Origin: Gigaspora margarita
Lineage: Eukaryota; Glomeromycota; Glomeromycetes; Diversisporales; Gigasporaceae
Direction of reading: 5' to 3'
Length of the DNA stretch: 64,000 nt
Assembly (NCBI GenBank): GCA_009809945.1
Contig: WTPW01000852.1
Location: 124,122 to 188,121 of the forward strand
Positions 1-12,667 of the stretch are shown piece by piece. A model generated the notes under the pieces. It saw nothing but the letters and a program-made list of their open reading frames with translations. It made no database searches and had not been told where the DNA came from. A program made the translations under genes and the position numbers. Position 1 is the first letter of the stretch. Every line of letters begins with the position of its first letter.

Positions 1-154
1 AAAAAAAAAAAAAAAAAATAAAGTATACTACTTGTATCGGGTTATTTCCATATTTACTATTAGGACCGACGGTCCTTTCGGTCGTCCTAAAAAGGACCGG
101 ACCGACTCGGTACCGAAGGACCGTCGGTCCGGTCCGGACCGATTAACAGCCCTA
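1..154. mobile_element. Right end of a hAT-like non-autonomous element (cut by window edge)
   Basis: After a poly-A run the stretch at 60-145 is a dense GC-rich cluster of GGACCG/CGGTCC words in both orientations. It finishes with GATTAACAGCCCTA at 154. Read from the other strand the terminus is TAGGGCTGTTAATCGG, which fits the hAT terminal pattern (C/T)A(A/G)NG. Subterminal word arrays of this kind occur in the better-defined hAT elements later in the window. The left end and target-site duplication are outside the window, so the family is inferred. Confidence 0.45.
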
Positions 155-562
155 ATCAATAGTCATTGAAAAAAATTTATGTTAGGGTTTGGGTACATGT
201 TGTTGGTTAAAAAGGGATTATATGGCAAAATTGTGCGAGGAAACTTTTTTTTATTAGAGCCAGAAAGATGATTTGCAAAGCGAACGTTGTTTTTAATTTT
301 GTTTACATTACACCTGATTCTGATTTAATAATTTACATCAGAAGATCACGTAATCGGAAAATCGATCCTACGCCCTGGCGCCCCATACGTATATCTGATA
401 TCTTAGACATCTGATCCAGATAGTCTAATTGGCTAATTCCGGATCATGTAGCTACCCCATTCTATTTTTGTAAGCCACATGTACGTACAACGTTTCACGA
501 CATTTAAGATTGATTAATATAGAGGCGTTGGCCATTGTTAACATTTTTACCATTTTTTCAAA
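155..562. other. Upstream region of the F-box/LRR gene
   Basis: This is non-coding AT-rich sequence between the hAT-like end and the start codon at 563. I see no clear TATA box and no convincing open frame. A small run around 340-440 is more GC-rich and holds several GAT-containing short inverted motifs. Nothing else is supported. Confidence 0.4.
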
Positions 563-2323
563 ATGTTAACGTTACCAAACGAATGTATTTTCGAAATATT
601 TTATAACTTACGAACTGATTATAAAAGCCTATATTCATGCCTTCTTGTAAATCGACAATGGTGCAGAATAATTGTACCAATATTATGGAGAAATCCAACC
701 GATTATTTCTGCGACAGAAAACTTATAAGAATGTATCTTTTAGCATTAAATAATGAAGAGCAAACATTATTAATTCCATTTAAAATTAGCCTTCCAAATT
801 ATCCTAGACCCTTATTTGAGTACACTAGTTATACCACTTCTGTTGGAATGAATTTAACAAAAGGCATCATAAAATGGCTTAATGACGAAGGATACAGTGT
901 AGATAATGATTATGAAAAAAATGACGATAAGATTGTGACAGCAGTTAGATGTTCTTTGATTGCAATGTTTTTACGGACAAGTGAAAGATTAAAAAGTTTA
1001 GCAGTTCAAGGAAATATTAATAAAATCATATTTAAAAATCTTTATACAAACACCGCTGTTGTCAATTTAGGCCTTTATTTTAATCATTTCGACTCTGAAG
1101 AAATAAAAATATTAACAGAGATTATTATTAAAAATACTACTTATTTAACTATTGTTTATAGTCATCTTGGTTCTGAAGAAGGCAAGGCAATAGCAAAAGC
1201 TCTTTGCATGAACACTACTTTGACATCCTTAAATATTTGTAACAATAAAATTGGGGTTGACGGAGGAAAGGCATTGGCAGAGACACTTTTTAAAAACCAA
1301 GCATTAACTTCTTTAGATATTAGTCACAATAAGATTAGTTTTATAGGAGGAAAAGCAATAGCTGAAGCACTTCGAATAAATACTACCTTAAAATCCTTAA
1401 ATATTAGCAATAATGACATTGGTTTTGAAGGAGGAAAAGCGTTAGCCGAAGCACTTCGAGTAAATACTATCTTAACTTGCTTAGATATTAGTAATAATAC
1501 TATTGGTTTTGAGGGAACAAAAGCAATAGCAGAAGCTCTTTCCGTAAACATTGCTTTAACTTTCTTAAATCTTTCTTATAATAAGCTTGGTCCTGAAGAA
1601 GGAAAAGCACTGGCAGAAGCACTTTACACAAATGTTACTCTGACTTCTTTAATGCTTTACGAAAATCAACTTGGTTCTAAGGGAGCAAAAGAATTAGCAG
1701 GAATGCTTAGTAAAAACGTTAGTTTGGCTTCTTTAGATATTAGCGGTAATGACATTGGGTTTGAGGGAGGAGAGGCATTAGCGGAGGCTCTTCGTAAAAA
1801 CAAAGCTCTGACTTCTTTAGATATTAGCTATAATAAGATTGATTTTGAAGGAGGTAAAGCATTTGCAGATGCCCTTTGTATAAACACCTCTTTAACTTCA
1901 TTAAATATTAGAAATAATAAGATTGGGTTTAGAGCAGGAAAAGCAGTTGCTGAAGCACTTCGAATAAACACTACTCTAACATCCTTAGATCTTTCTAATA
2001 ATAAACTTGGTTCTGAAGTAGGAAAAGCACTAGCAGAAGCTCTTTGCAAAAATTCTACTTTAACCTCTTTAATAACTAGATTTAATGATATTGGTTACGA
2101 AGGAGGAAATGCTTTGGCAAGAGCACTTTACACGAACACTACTCTAACATCTTTGGATCTTTCTTATAATGGACTTCTTGATATTGGGGTCGGAAAAGCT
2201 TTTGCGGATGCTCTCTGTAAAAATGTCACATTAACTTCCTTGAATTTTGATGGAAATTACAACATAAAATCACTAAAAAAATTCTTTCATTCAAATACTA
2301 CTTTAAAACACCTACACTATTAA
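563..2323 (+). CDS. F-box protein with about 14 RNI-type leucine-rich repeats
   Basis: Single-exon frame of 586 codons. Residues 1-45 look like an F-box (LPNECIFEIFYNL ... SCLLVNRQWCRIIVPILW), the part that in known families binds Skp1 in SCF ubiquitin ligases. From about residue 190 to the end run about 14 repeats of 28 residues of the type TTLTSLDISNNKIGFEGGKA, the ribonuclease-inhibitor/NLRC class of LRR, expected to form a substrate-binding solenoid. Repeat 13 has 29 residues and the last is short. The start was chosen because the F-box begins directly after this ATG. DNA repeats with an 84-bp period are very similar to each other, which suggests internal expansion. The substrate is unknown. 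Minus-strand frames across the repeats are shadows. Confidence 0.9.
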   Translation: MLTLPNECIFEIFYNLRTDYKSLYSCLLVNRQWCRIIVPILWRNPTDYFCDRKLIRMYLLALNNEEQTLLIPFKISLPNYPRPLFEYTSYTTSVGMNLTKGIIKWLNDEGYSVDNDYEKNDDKIVTAVRCSLIAMFLRTSERLKSLAVQGNINKIIFKNLYTNTAVVNLGLYFNHFDSEEIKILTEIIIKNTTYLTIVYSHLGSEEGKAIAKALCMNTTLTSLNICNNKIGVDGGKALAETLFKNQALTSLDISHNKISFIGGKAIAEALRINTTLKSLNISNNDIGFEGGKALAEALRVNTILTCLDISNNTIGFEGTKAIAEALSVNIALTFLNLSYNKLGPEEGKALAEALYTNVTLTSLMLYENQLGSKGAKELAGMLSKNVSLASLDISGNDIGFEGGEALAEALRKNKALTSLDISYNKIDFEGGKAFADALCINTSLTSLNIRNNKIGFRAGKAVAEALRINTTLTSLDLSNNKLGSEVGKALAEALCKNSTLTSLITRFNDIGYEGGNALARALYTNTTLTSLDLSYNGLLDIGVGKAFADALCKNVTLTSLNFDGNYNIKSLKKFFHSNTTLKHLHY

Positions 2324-3136
2324 AAAAGTTGGGTTGGTTTTATGAAAAAAAAATTGGGATAATGAAGACATTTCAAAAACTGCATGTATTCTTTTTTGAC
2401 CTTATTATTTTCATTAGAAATGCGTTTAAAAGTTTGTTATATTAGTATAAATAAAAAATTTTATGTACAGTCAACTCTTTCTATAACGAACTGTTGGTTC
2501 TGGCTTAATAATACAGTATATAGTTATTGGATACGAAACAGCCAATAATAAGATTATGGAATTAATAATTACTGTATAATAACATGGGTATGAAATAATT
2601 TTTAAATTATTACAAAAATGGTCGATTTTATAAACTTAAAAGTTCAGATCTAACGCTTTAAATTAACTTTTTTTTCGAGATTAGCTAAAAGAATTAGTTT
2701 ATAATACGTAGTTGCATGTATGATTTTGAATATTTAGACAAGTGTATAATTTGAATTTTAAAGGAATAAATAAAATTATGTTATAAATATGATTCTTAGG
2801 ATTAGTGTACGTAAGTAGAATTATTTAATATAAAATTGTTTGTTCTTGAATTACTACCAATACTGACTAAGAGTAATACATGGATTGTTGGATAATCGTT
2901 GTAATAGAATTAATATTGATGATGTGCAATCTCAGATATTGGATAAATTTTTATATAGCATTTTACTATGTTAAATTATAAAACAAACTAAGATTCTCTG
3001 ATTTTAACTCTGAAACTCCTCATTGCTTAAAAATTTTAACTTGGAACTCTCTATATCGTGCTGCAGATCGGATATTTTTATCAAACCGTTAAAAAGTTAA
3101 AATCATATAAATTTTTACTTGGTGCTCTTATATTTC
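2324..3136. other. Gene-free AT-rich spacer
   Basis: Downstream of the F-box/LRR gene. It is very AT-rich, with multiple stops in all frames, and I recognise no repeat or motif apart from scattered ATAA runs that could serve as polyadenylation signals. Confidence 0.4.
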
Positions 3137-4447
3137 AAAACGGACCAAAAAATGCAATCGATTAGTTGGATAAAATTTTTTTAACAATCAATTAAAACTC
3201 GATTGTGCCAACTAATCGATTAATCGATTGGTTGGTACATTCGATTAATCGATTAATCGATTAAATCGAATGATCGATTAATCTATTGTAGCAACTAATC
3301 GATTAATCGACTAATCGATTACTATAGTGAATAAATACAAACTATTTTGAGCGAAAAAATAGCAGAAAAAAAGTCAATCAAATGCTTCACGAATTTGAAA
3401 GCGTTTTGTATAATGGTCTCAAGTTCAAAGAACAAGTGCAAGAATAAATGCAAGCGCAAGTGCAAATGTAATTGTTCCGCAATAGATAAAAACAAAACAT
3501 GACATTAATAAAAATTAGTGAATATATTAGCAAATACTAAGAAAAAATTAAATTCCACTAAAGATTTAGATGATTGATTTCTAGATTTTTCCATTTTTCG
3601 TAAATTTTTGGCCGGAAGTTTTGCCGTCCAGATTATCTGATAATAACTAATTTCTCGGCGATTCAATCTAACAACCAATAAAATCATGGTTATATCCAAA
3701 ATGTGTTAAGAGTGCTTTTGATTGGTTATACAACCCGTGATCAAAATGTTCAGACTAAAATATCGATGATCAAGAATGTAATCACAATTCAAATTCATTA
3801 CGTAGCAATTGTTAATCATGATAGTACCAAATCAACCTTGTATTGTGTATCGATTTGTGACAAATTCATTACGGAAATCATAGTAAAATTCATGATGGAT
3901 CAAATACTGAGTGAAGAAATAAATTAAATTAACTAATCGACCTGTTATGAATATTTTACATTATATGTTAATCAAGTTTACACGAATTTTGACTAACCAA
4001 TCGACTAGTTAGTTAGCCGACTAATCGATTCGATTAATCGATTAATCGGGTTAATCGATTAATCGCATATTTGAAAGTCAATTAATCGTCGATTCGATTA
4101 ATTAAGGCCACGCAAAGTTAATTTTTCATTTTACGTAACCTGGTGTTTCAAAATTCCGGTCGGCGGTTGGTATTTTTTTTTTTTTAAAAAAAAAAAAAAC
4201 TTAGCATGGCCTAAATTTTTTTTTTTTTATCAAACCTATCGGGTAATTCCGGAAACTTAAGGTCATCATTGGGTGACACCGGATAAAAAATTAAATGGAA
4301 AAAATCGAATAATTGGCACAATAGGAATTTTTTTTTTTTTTTAAAAAAAAATAAATTTTTGGAAAAATTGCGTCGGCGGGTTATGCAAGACGAAAAATTA
4401 ACTTTGCGTGGCCTAATCGATTAATCGATTTTCGATTTGTAACACTA
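3137..4447. repeat. AATCGATT-word repeat region, possibly the ends of a hAT-like element
   Basis: Clusters of the palindromic word AATCGATTAATCGATT occur at about 3150-3325, 3990-4100 and 4414-4435. The right cluster ends in ATTTGTAACACTA at 4447, which on the other strand reads TAGTGTTACAAATCG, a hAT-style terminus. I could not find the matching left terminus or an 8-bp duplication, so the extent is approximate. Two short frames between 3505 and 3927 lie in the interior. They show no recognisable domain and are not called. A Harbinger-like MITE is inserted at 4106. Confidence 0.4.
4106..4413. mobile_element. PIF/Harbinger-like MITE, 308 bp
   Basis: The terminal inverted repeats begin GGCCACGCAAAGTTAAT. 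The first 22 bp are perfect, with weaker pairing for another 13 bp or so. The insertion is flanked by TAA on both sides (4103-4105 and 4414-4416). A 3-bp TWA duplication with GG-starting ends is the signature of PIF/Harbinger elements. The inside is poly-T/poly-A with GTCGGCGG-like words near both ends and has no coding capacity. It sits inside the AATCGATT repeat region, so it is younger than that. Confidence 0.75.
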
Positions 4448-4554
4448 CAGCTAGTTTAAGATTCTTTGCATTTAAAGCTAGAATGGTTTAAACGTTGATT
4501 TTTACTAGTGAGATGTTCTCAAAAGACTTTTTAAAACTGTATATTTGAATCTGA

Positions 4555-4685
4555 CGCATGTCAGATGACTATCATTTGACCAGCATTAATGATCGGCAAC
4601 AACTGGCCTAAACTAACTTCTAACTTTATCGTAATTTTACCCTAACCCTAATCTAATTTTGGTCGGGTCTCATCTGACGCACAAC
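4555..4685. mobile_element. Small palindromic element (weak)
   Basis: GTCAGATGA near 4560 is matched by TCATCTGAC near 4670, and a GACCA / TGGTC pair lies just inside. The centre contains ACCCTAACCCTAATC, a telomere-like tract. The inverted match is short and no duplication is visible, so this is a tentative MITE. Confidence 0.3.
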
Positions 4686-4883
4686 ATATATACAGCATGT
4701 TACCCGGCAATTGATTTATATTGACCAATTAGACAAATTATGAGATAGGAATTCCGGTTTATTAAAAAGTTTTCTTTAAGTAATTTACTACGGTTTGAAC
4801 CCCCCCATCATAAACGGATTTTTTTAATCATAACGTGCCCTTTGAATTCGGAGATATACGTACAATGCTTCATACAGTAGAGG

Positions 4884-5155
4884 GGGTGGCAATCATTTCA
4901 CCGACAATCACTTAATAGACACCACATTTCACCGACAAGTTCATTTTGCCGACAGTTTATTTCACCGAAGTTCACTTCATCGAAAAAATAATTCTGGTCA
5001 TCGTCGTTAGGGTCAGGTTAGAATTAGGATTAAAGTTAGTGTGCTTTATAAATGGGCCACAGTGAAATGATGTCGGTAAAATGAACTTGTCGGTGAATAA
5101 TTGTCGGTGAAATGTGGTGTCTATGAAGTGATTGTCGGTAAAATAATACGGACCC
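4884..5155. mobile_element. Palindromic MITE with ACCGACAA words (family shared with 14985-15222)
   Basis: The left arm contains ACCGACAATCACTT, then CACCACATTTCACCGACAA. The right arm is its reverse complement over about 90 bp, with small rearrangements. The centre carries a degenerate GTTAGGGTCAGGTTAG tract. No coding capacity. The superfamily is not clear because no duplication can be fixed at the ends. A second, heavily decayed copy lies at 14985-15222. Confidence 0.7.
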
Positions 5156-5294
5156 TTTCAATAATTATAAGCACGTATAAAAGTATTTTTATTATGTGTT
5201 AATTAATTTAAAATATACATTCAACATAAAATGTAGGAGACCCCCTCCTCCCTCAGGATATTACGTAATATTTGTCACTACCTTTAGTAAAAGA

Positions 5295-5405
5295 AAATAA
5301 CATGTTCATATTTAGCTATTTCGAAAACCATCCAACGATTTTTTTTTTTTAACATCAAATAACATGATCATATTTAGCTATTTCGAAAACCATCCAACGA
5401 GTTTT
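5295..5405. repeat. Tandem duplication, 62-bp period
   Basis: The block AAATAACATG ... CATCCAACGA occurs at 5295 and again at 5357, almost identical, separated by a T run. This is a recent local duplication next to a poly-T tract. It creates a short spurious open frame beginning at 5364. Confidence 0.75.
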
Positions 5406-5419
5406 TTTTTAGCATCAAT

Positions 5420-5907
5420 AAACATTTATCAATTGCAGATAGTACTATTTTATACCAACAATAAAAATTATTATCGTTCACTAACCATAAGCATAGTTAT
5501 CGGTCGGTCCAAAACAGTCTCTCCGAGATTGATTTACAACATAATTTTCTAATTAAAGAAATTTTAGAATAAAAAAATAGCATTGTCAATAAAGCTTGTA
5601 AAACGAATAAAATTTGTTACGATTGTCTTAGTCACACCTATCACTATTTTTAGTAGTTCACCTAATTTGTAATCGGCAACACGTGAAATTGACCATATTG
5701 CTGGATGGCATCAATGATATAAATCTTTAAAATTCGAGACATTGCAAATACAATCGATACTGTCTAATTGAATGTCATCCATCAGTGATTTTGTTATGCA
5801 TATAGATAGTATATGCATTTAAGCTATAAGCGTCATTATTTGCGTTAATAATTAAAAAATATATGAATTTTACTTTGTGCAATTAGAGAGTATATACAAA
5901 AGACAGC
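5420..5907. other. Upstream region of the UPRT gene
   Basis: AT-rich non-coding sequence. I see no inverted repeat or coding frame of note. It presumably contains the promoter of the uracil phosphoribosyltransferase gene, but I cannot point to a specific element. Confidence 0.35.
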
Positions 5908-7211
<1,304 letters not shown>

Positions 7212-7941
7212 ATTGTAAATTAATTTGCCTGTTTTGATTTAATTATAATTAACAAAAAAAAAAAAACTTTTACTTCATTCTTACTATTTACATAATATAT
7301 TTAATTATAATTAGTAGATAGAATTTGCTAATTTTCTAAAATATTTACCACATAATCAATTTACACCTTAAAAATAACATAATAATAAACCAACTTAGGT
7401 GTGCTATATATTAATCGTCTAACCCAAGTGATCAAGATACAAGATCGAAAAAATAGAGTAGTCCAGTTAAGGTTGATGGTTGAACGATGAATCACTGATT
7501 ATATTTAACCTAAAAGTAATTTTGGTTAAATATGTGAATTAAAATTAGCGGTTAAATATTTTATACGATTTGATTTGTAGGAAAATCTTAACATAAAAAT
7601 AAATCAAAAATGGTTAGCATACAAAAAAATAACTGCTAATATAAGGTAATACAAATGCTAAAAAATAAATTTCATTTATTTGTGGATTATAATATTTATA
7701 TCACATTGTATACAAATGGGTTATCAAACGATCTGATTGATTAACAAGGCAGCTCTTATTATAATTTTAATTGACTGACATTAACATTTTTGTAGAGATG
7801 TCCGAGACGTTCCGTCCCGGAATGTCTGTTGTCTGTGTCCCTGTCCTATGAAAACACTGATGCACTATGTAAATTAAAATTATGTACTGTATAGTCCCAT
7901 ATGGATAATTTCTGTACAACGATCACGAAAATCTATAGTGA
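7212..7941. other. AT-rich intergenic region
   Basis: Downstream of the UPRT gene. No coding frame. Around 7795-7835 there is a short GC-richer palindrome (GACGTTCCGTCCCGGAATGTC) preceded by TAGAGATGTCC, which could be a decayed transposon end, but no partner was found. Confidence 0.35.
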
Positions 7942-8935
7942 GGTCATTCGAAGTTAATTTTTTGGTTAACATTATTTTCCAGGACTCTCGGGAGAGGGGG
8001 GATGGGCAAATAATACGAATATTTTAAATGAACAAACTGTTTTTAAAATAGTAAATCTATTATCTGTTATAACGAATTGACTTCAAGTTAAATTAGTCTA
8101 GTGATTCTAATTGAGTTGCTAATTAGGTCAGAAAAATTTGATTTCAGTAGTTAACATTATATTCCTCTTACAAAAGAGGAGGAAAATAATAATAATAATA
8201 ATCATAATAATAATTAATTAATTAATTATATAATGCATTCTTCCGAGAACATTTACGTACAATTTTTACAGCCAAAATTCTCGTGATCTAGTGATCGGAT
8301 CTGCATATTGTATGCAGCGATCAATAGATCGAAATTTTGGGTTTACTAATTCCCACAAGTTCCGATTGGCCGAACGCAAATTTTGTCTCTCTTGAATGAA
8401 ATAAATCACTGATCGGATGGCTTAAAAAATTAATGTAAAAAAGTGTCGACTCGAATAATTGGTTTGTAGTTGTTAATTCGGTAAAAGTTACATGTTTTTT
8501 AAATATTTTTTTCTTACTCATTAATATTAGTTCTCTAGTTCATCACAATCAAATAAAAAAAACACTTCGGAATTCCTTTTTTCAACAGTTTTCTTGAATT
8601 GTTCCATCACAAACTGAAAATAAACGCATATGAGAGGACAGCCAGGCAGGAACTAGAATTTTAGCTTTTATCGTTTTTTTTTATTTTTTTTATTTTTTTT
8701 TAATTCGGTTTTAATTTCATTTTTTGAATTAATTTTATTTATTTTATATTATGCTTGTTATTTTTTTATTTAATTATTTTTTATTATATTTTACCGTATA
8801 ACGCATAGGGAGTTATTTCTTGAATTAAGCTTAATTTTTTTTTAATTGTTACTTTTTTTATATGTTCATTTTACTGGGGGACATCAAAGGGAATGGAGAG
8901 GGCTGATGTTACTGAAAAATTAACGTCGAATGGCC
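7942..8935. mobile_element. Longer Harbinger-like non-autonomous element, 994 bp
   Basis: The left end GGTCATTCGAAGTTAATTTT and the reverse complement of the right end GGCCATTCGACGTTAATTTT match over about 30 bp. They resemble the ends of the 308-bp MITE at 4106 (GGCC....AAGTTAATTTTTC). Flanking triplets are TGA and TAA, so the expected TWA duplication is present with one change. The interior is AT-rich with an (ATA/ATTA) microsatellite at 8187-8230 and poly-T around 8680-8760. A 66-codon minus frame inside shows no transposase motif. Confidence 0.6.
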
Positions 8936-9404
8936 TAAAATATCAAATATTTTTAACAAAGTTTTAAATAAATAAAAAAATCGCACTTTATATTTATCGT
9001 GGTTTGCAAAATGATGTACGTTGTGAGGGTGAAAAAATTTCCTACGTTTAAATATCACAACTATGCCTACTAAAACCAACTAAACTACTCTAACTTAACC
9101 CTAATATGGTAGGGCTTCGATTAATGCGTGGATAAATTTGGTCTGAGTAATTAGGATTCTTTTTTTTAAAAAAATCTTTTTTTAAAAAAAATTTTTTTAA
9201 TTTTTTTTTTTTTTAAAAAAAAATACAAATTAAAAAGAAAGTCGAAAAAAAACCGTAAAAAAAAAAAATAAATAAATACTTCTGAACAAGTTTTTTATTC
9301 AAATAGAGCTCTATATTACGTCACAAGACTCTAATATGAGATCACGGGATTAGATTTTAATACGAATTTCACCTATTGGTGGAGTTATTAGCATATTAAT
9401 AATT
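8936..9404. other. Low-complexity A/T stretch
   Basis: Includes alternating poly-T/poly-A blocks at about 9160-9275 and a degenerate TAACTTAACCCTAATATGG tract near 9100. No gene, and no clear element boundaries. Confidence 0.4.
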
Positions 9405-9627
9405 GTGACAGATTATAATGAAATCGGATTATAATGAAATTTGACTTATTTTATGACCGATTTTTAAATTTTTTTGGGCCTTTTTTTGTTAGATTTTTTT
9501 TATAGTTAAGTTAGGTTTTAGGGTTAGGGTTATTTAAAAAAGAGTATAGGTAGATTTTGGTAGTGCTTATATTTTTAAATCGAGACCCTAAATTTCATTA
9601 TAATCTGATTTCATTATAATCTGCGAC
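9405..9627. mobile_element. Palindromic MITE, ends with repeated GATTATAATGAAAT
   Basis: The left arm holds two copies of GATTATAATGAAAT in tandem and the right arm two inverted copies, giving about 35 bp of terminal inverted repeat. The centre contains TTAGGTTTTAGGGTTAGGGT, a telomere-like tract. No coding frame. The exact ends are uncertain by a few bases and I could not fix a target duplication. Confidence 0.65.
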
Positions 9628-9933
9628 ATTTATTAATTCAAGGATTTTTCGGGACAATTATTAGTGCTAACACGTCTACTCTATCTGAGCTTTGTCTTAA
9701 GTTTTGAGCTCTCAAGCTGCTTTAGGGACACTTTTACAACAGTTAACCCAGTGATTATTACGAATTGTTACCCTCTATATAATCACATTGTAAGTTTTAT
9801 TGGTCAAAAATATAAACAAATATTAGATTATATCAATTACGTCATCTAATCTCAGATCATATAAACTCAATTTCTACAGTACGTATATATTCATACACGT
9901 TCTTGTTGTATATAGTGCGATTTGATACCCATC

Positions 9934-10140
9934 CAGGGACACTTCAAGAATAGTGAATCCAGTGATCATCACATCACGTGAAATCATGCAATTACATCAT
10001 TTGTTTACTTATACTAACAAAATTGCGTTAAACTATATTATCATCTAACCTAACACTAACCCTAACTTAGGCCGTTTTTTTAATCATGTGAAGTGATGAA
10101 CATGAAGATATCACTGGGTTCACTGTTCTTGAAATTACCC
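9934..10140. mobile_element. Nested palindromic MITE
   Basis: The left arm CAGGGACACTTCAAGAATAG followed by TGAATCCAGTGAT pairs with the right arm ending ATCACTGGGTTCACTG then TTCTTGAAATTACCC. The centre is CTAACCTAACACTAACCCTAA. The CCAGTGAT block resembles that of the outer element, so the two families are related. The flanks share TACCC only, so the target duplication is uncertain. Confidence 0.6.
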
Positions 10141-10180
10141 GATATCCATAATTTTCCATGGCACTGATCCTATCGAATTT

Positions 10181-10422
10181 TACAGGAGAGTCACCAAAAT
10201 TCCGGGTCGGATGCGTCGGATATAGGTCGGCGTTTAGCCCTAATTGTTAGCAGGTTCTATAGCAAAATTATCAGCTGGGCATTTTTAATTAATGAATGGA
10301 TATGATTTATTAGTAAAAATTTTTATGATCTTGGGGCAAAATTGATCGATTCCGATCCAGCCGAACATGATTCCGATGCACTCCGACGTATTACGACCCG
10401 GAATTTTGGGGACCCTCCTGTA
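10181..10422. mobile_element. Palindromic element with CCAAAATTCCGGGTCG arms
   Basis: TACAGGAG...CACCAAAATTCCGGGTCGG at the left is matched inverted at the right (CGACCCGGAATTTTGG ... CTCCTGTA). The flanks GATCCTATC at about 10167 and again at about 10430 form a near direct repeat just outside. A diverged interior relative, with TAGCAAAATTAGTGCC and GATTATTAGCAAAATTTAT, is visible at about 11910-12055. The terminus CAGGAG is hAT-compatible but the duplication is unresolved. Confidence 0.55.
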
Positions 10423-10564
10423 TGAGTTTGATCCTATCAGCTATGTCATCTGATATTTGTTTACATTATTTGCCAATCAAATTTATTTTGTGATTATATG
10501 GAGGGTGATAGCCCGTGATCATCCGTGATCATCACTGGGTTAACTGTTGTATAATCTTCCCCTG

Positions 10565-11218
10565 CCCTATTGTGAAGACAAAAGACATCGTATTTATACT
10601 TTTTTGCATTACTGCGTCTCCTAATGAACTGGTTCGCTAATCCTACTAATCTTACTTGTTCTAACAAGTTAAAATATCAGGTTCGATATATTAGATAAAT
10701 TCGATATATTAAACAAATTCGATTAATTAAACAAATCGAACTAATCCAACTTATCAAATATTTTCTTAATCTGGGTGCAACAGGTAATGATTGACTATAC
10801 TAAGAAGCAACAGTACTATCTATATTCGGGAGCTATGTCAATTACGTCAATTCTTACTAAATTGACTAAAATAGATGACTAAAAATGGAAATCTGAATAG
10901 AATAATAATAAAAAAAGAAAATCGGCGTGACTATACACCGTCACAACGCGGAATACTTATTTTTGCGAGTGACACAAACCCAAAAGGAATTTTAACGTAA
11001 AAATAACTAAGTTGAAATTAAAAATTTAGGGTTAGGACGTTAGGGTTAGAGGCTATAGTAATAAATAATCAGTTTTTATATGTAAAATTTCATTCCCATA
11101 ATTTTCAATTAGTACCCCTAAGTCAGGTTTAAACACTCGTTTTCTTGTATTTTCTCTTTTCCGTTTTTTTTTTTTTGTGTTTTTCTTCGCTTTGCTCATG
11201 TATCAGGCTGATCCGGAA
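10565..11218. other. Spacer left of the large hAT element
   Basis: No gene. It contains GATATATTAGATAAATTCGA word repeats near 10685-10745 and a GTTAGGACGTTAGGGTTAG tract near 11030. A frame running into 11393 is generated partly by a T run and by the word repeats of the neighbouring element, and is not considered coding. Confidence 0.35.
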
Positions 11219-11526
11219 TCACACATTAGAGGTTGGAACTGAATTGTTGCGCCCGAATTTAAAACCGGTTCAACCCGATTCGAATAGTTTATATTCGGAT
11301 TTAATAAAACCAAATTTAATAAAATCGAATAAAACCGAAAAATTGAATTTAATAAAACCGGATTTATCGAATTTAATAAAACAGAAAAATTGAGATGTAT
11401 GGTTTACTGCCATCTAGAATGGCTAGTTCGCAAATCTTGCATTTAATTTGCTAGTGTAGTATACAAATACTGTGTATTCGTGTTAACCCAAGATATGTAA
11501 TATCATATGATGGAACGAGAATACAT

Positions 11527-11771
11527 GGGGCTTGTCAGTAGAAAAGGGGTAAAAAATTTTTAAGTAAAATTTGTTTAAACTTTTAATTAAAATATTCCAA
11601 TAAACACTAAACTAAATTTGATATTTTTTTTTATATTTTAATTATTTTAGTTATAAAATTAAATAAAAAAAATTTTATTTAATTTGATTTAGTAGTTATT
11701 GAGCTATTCTAATTTAAAAATTAAAAAAAAAGTAGTAAAAACTTTTCACCCCTTTTCTACTGATGAGCCCC
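11527..11771. mobile_element. 245-bp palindromic MITE, copy 1 (GTCAGTAGAAAAGGG family)
   Basis: The left end GGGGCTTGTCAGTAGAAAAG and the right end CTTTTCTACTGATGAGCCCC are inverted repeats that continue inward as A/T-rich arms. ACAT flanks both sides. Two relatives of the same length lie at 38426-38670 and 59848-60094. Non-coding; superfamily not assigned. Confidence 0.85.
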
Positions 11772-12667
11772 ACATAAACTATTCTCTATCACTACCAACA
11801 GATTGTCTTAAGATTTAAAATGGTTTATTGCAATTTATTTAGATACATGAATTTGATTTTGGCCAAAGTTTAGGCTGACATTTATCAATAATAATAACTA
11901 ACTAAATTATAGCAAAATTAGTGCCTGGCAATTTTATTTAGCACGTGGATTATTGGATTATTAGCAAAATTTATCAATTTCGATCTTTTCCATCCCAGAT
12001 CTGCTGAATTTTGGTGCATGACCAATCTATTCCGATTTACGACATATTATACTACCCTAAGCACAGACATTTGGATGTTTTAACTACTACATTGCAGACA
12101 ACCTAGTCACGACCAATAAAATTGATGTCATTCAAATTGCTAATCCTTCTTCAAAAAAAATAGTAACCAAAAAATACTATTTTAAAATGTTAATTCAAAA
12201 CAAGCTAAACACTTCCANGTTGTTAGAATTTTTGTAAATTTAATTTTAAAAAAATANTAGAGGATGGAAGTTAGAACAATTTTATAAGTAAATATAAAAT
12301 TTGGCCGCTTCACATATACTATTAAACCAAGAAATTTGGCCGCTTTAAATATAAGAAATTTGGCCAGTTTATTCATACTATTAATTTGGCCACCTTAAAT
12401 ATAAGAAATTTGGCCAGTTTATTCATAGTATGTATTAATTTGGCCACCATATATAAAAATTTGGTATGTACGTATTAAACTAAAAAACTTTCACATTATT
12501 GTTAGAAATTTAGAAAAAGTCATTTGATCTTTGTGTTTCATGTGGTTAGGGCTACATCACCAAAATTTGCAGACTGATTTATATTGATAGCTATTACCTG
12601 ATTATTATCAATATGTATCCCACTATCGATTATAAACGATAGTGATAGATAACGATATATAATCAAA

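Larger units (their letters stand above)
9723..10564. mobile_element. Outer inverted-repeat element (ACAACAGTTAACCCAGTGAT)
   Basis: TACAACAGTTAACCCAGTGAT-type sequence at about 9735-9757 reappears inverted at about 10530-10552, followed by a CAGGGG-like terminus. The arms enclose about 780 bp, in which two further palindromic elements lie (9934-10140 and 10181-10422). No duplication can be read at the ends and no coding sequence was found. Confidence 0.5.

Noticed and set aside
1324-2049. Two minus-strand frames across the LRR repeats
   Set aside because: They are regular echoes of the 84-bp coding repeats on the plus strand and have no independent support.
3505-3927. Short frames on both strands in the AATCGATT region
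   Set aside because: No domain or splice context, and they lie in repeat DNA. The minus frame may derive from a dispersed repeat, but I cannot show it.
5364-5552. 62-codon plus frame
   Set aside because: Created by a recent 62-bp tandem duplication with a T run; the peptide is low in complexity.
11020-11055. Telomere or chromosome end
   Set aside because: Only two or three TTAGGG-like units with unrelated sequence on both sides; interstitial tracts like this recur across the window.
11145-11393. 82-codon frame rich in LIKPNLIK repeats
   Set aside because: The peptide repeats come from the AATTTAATAAAACC subterminal array of the hAT element.
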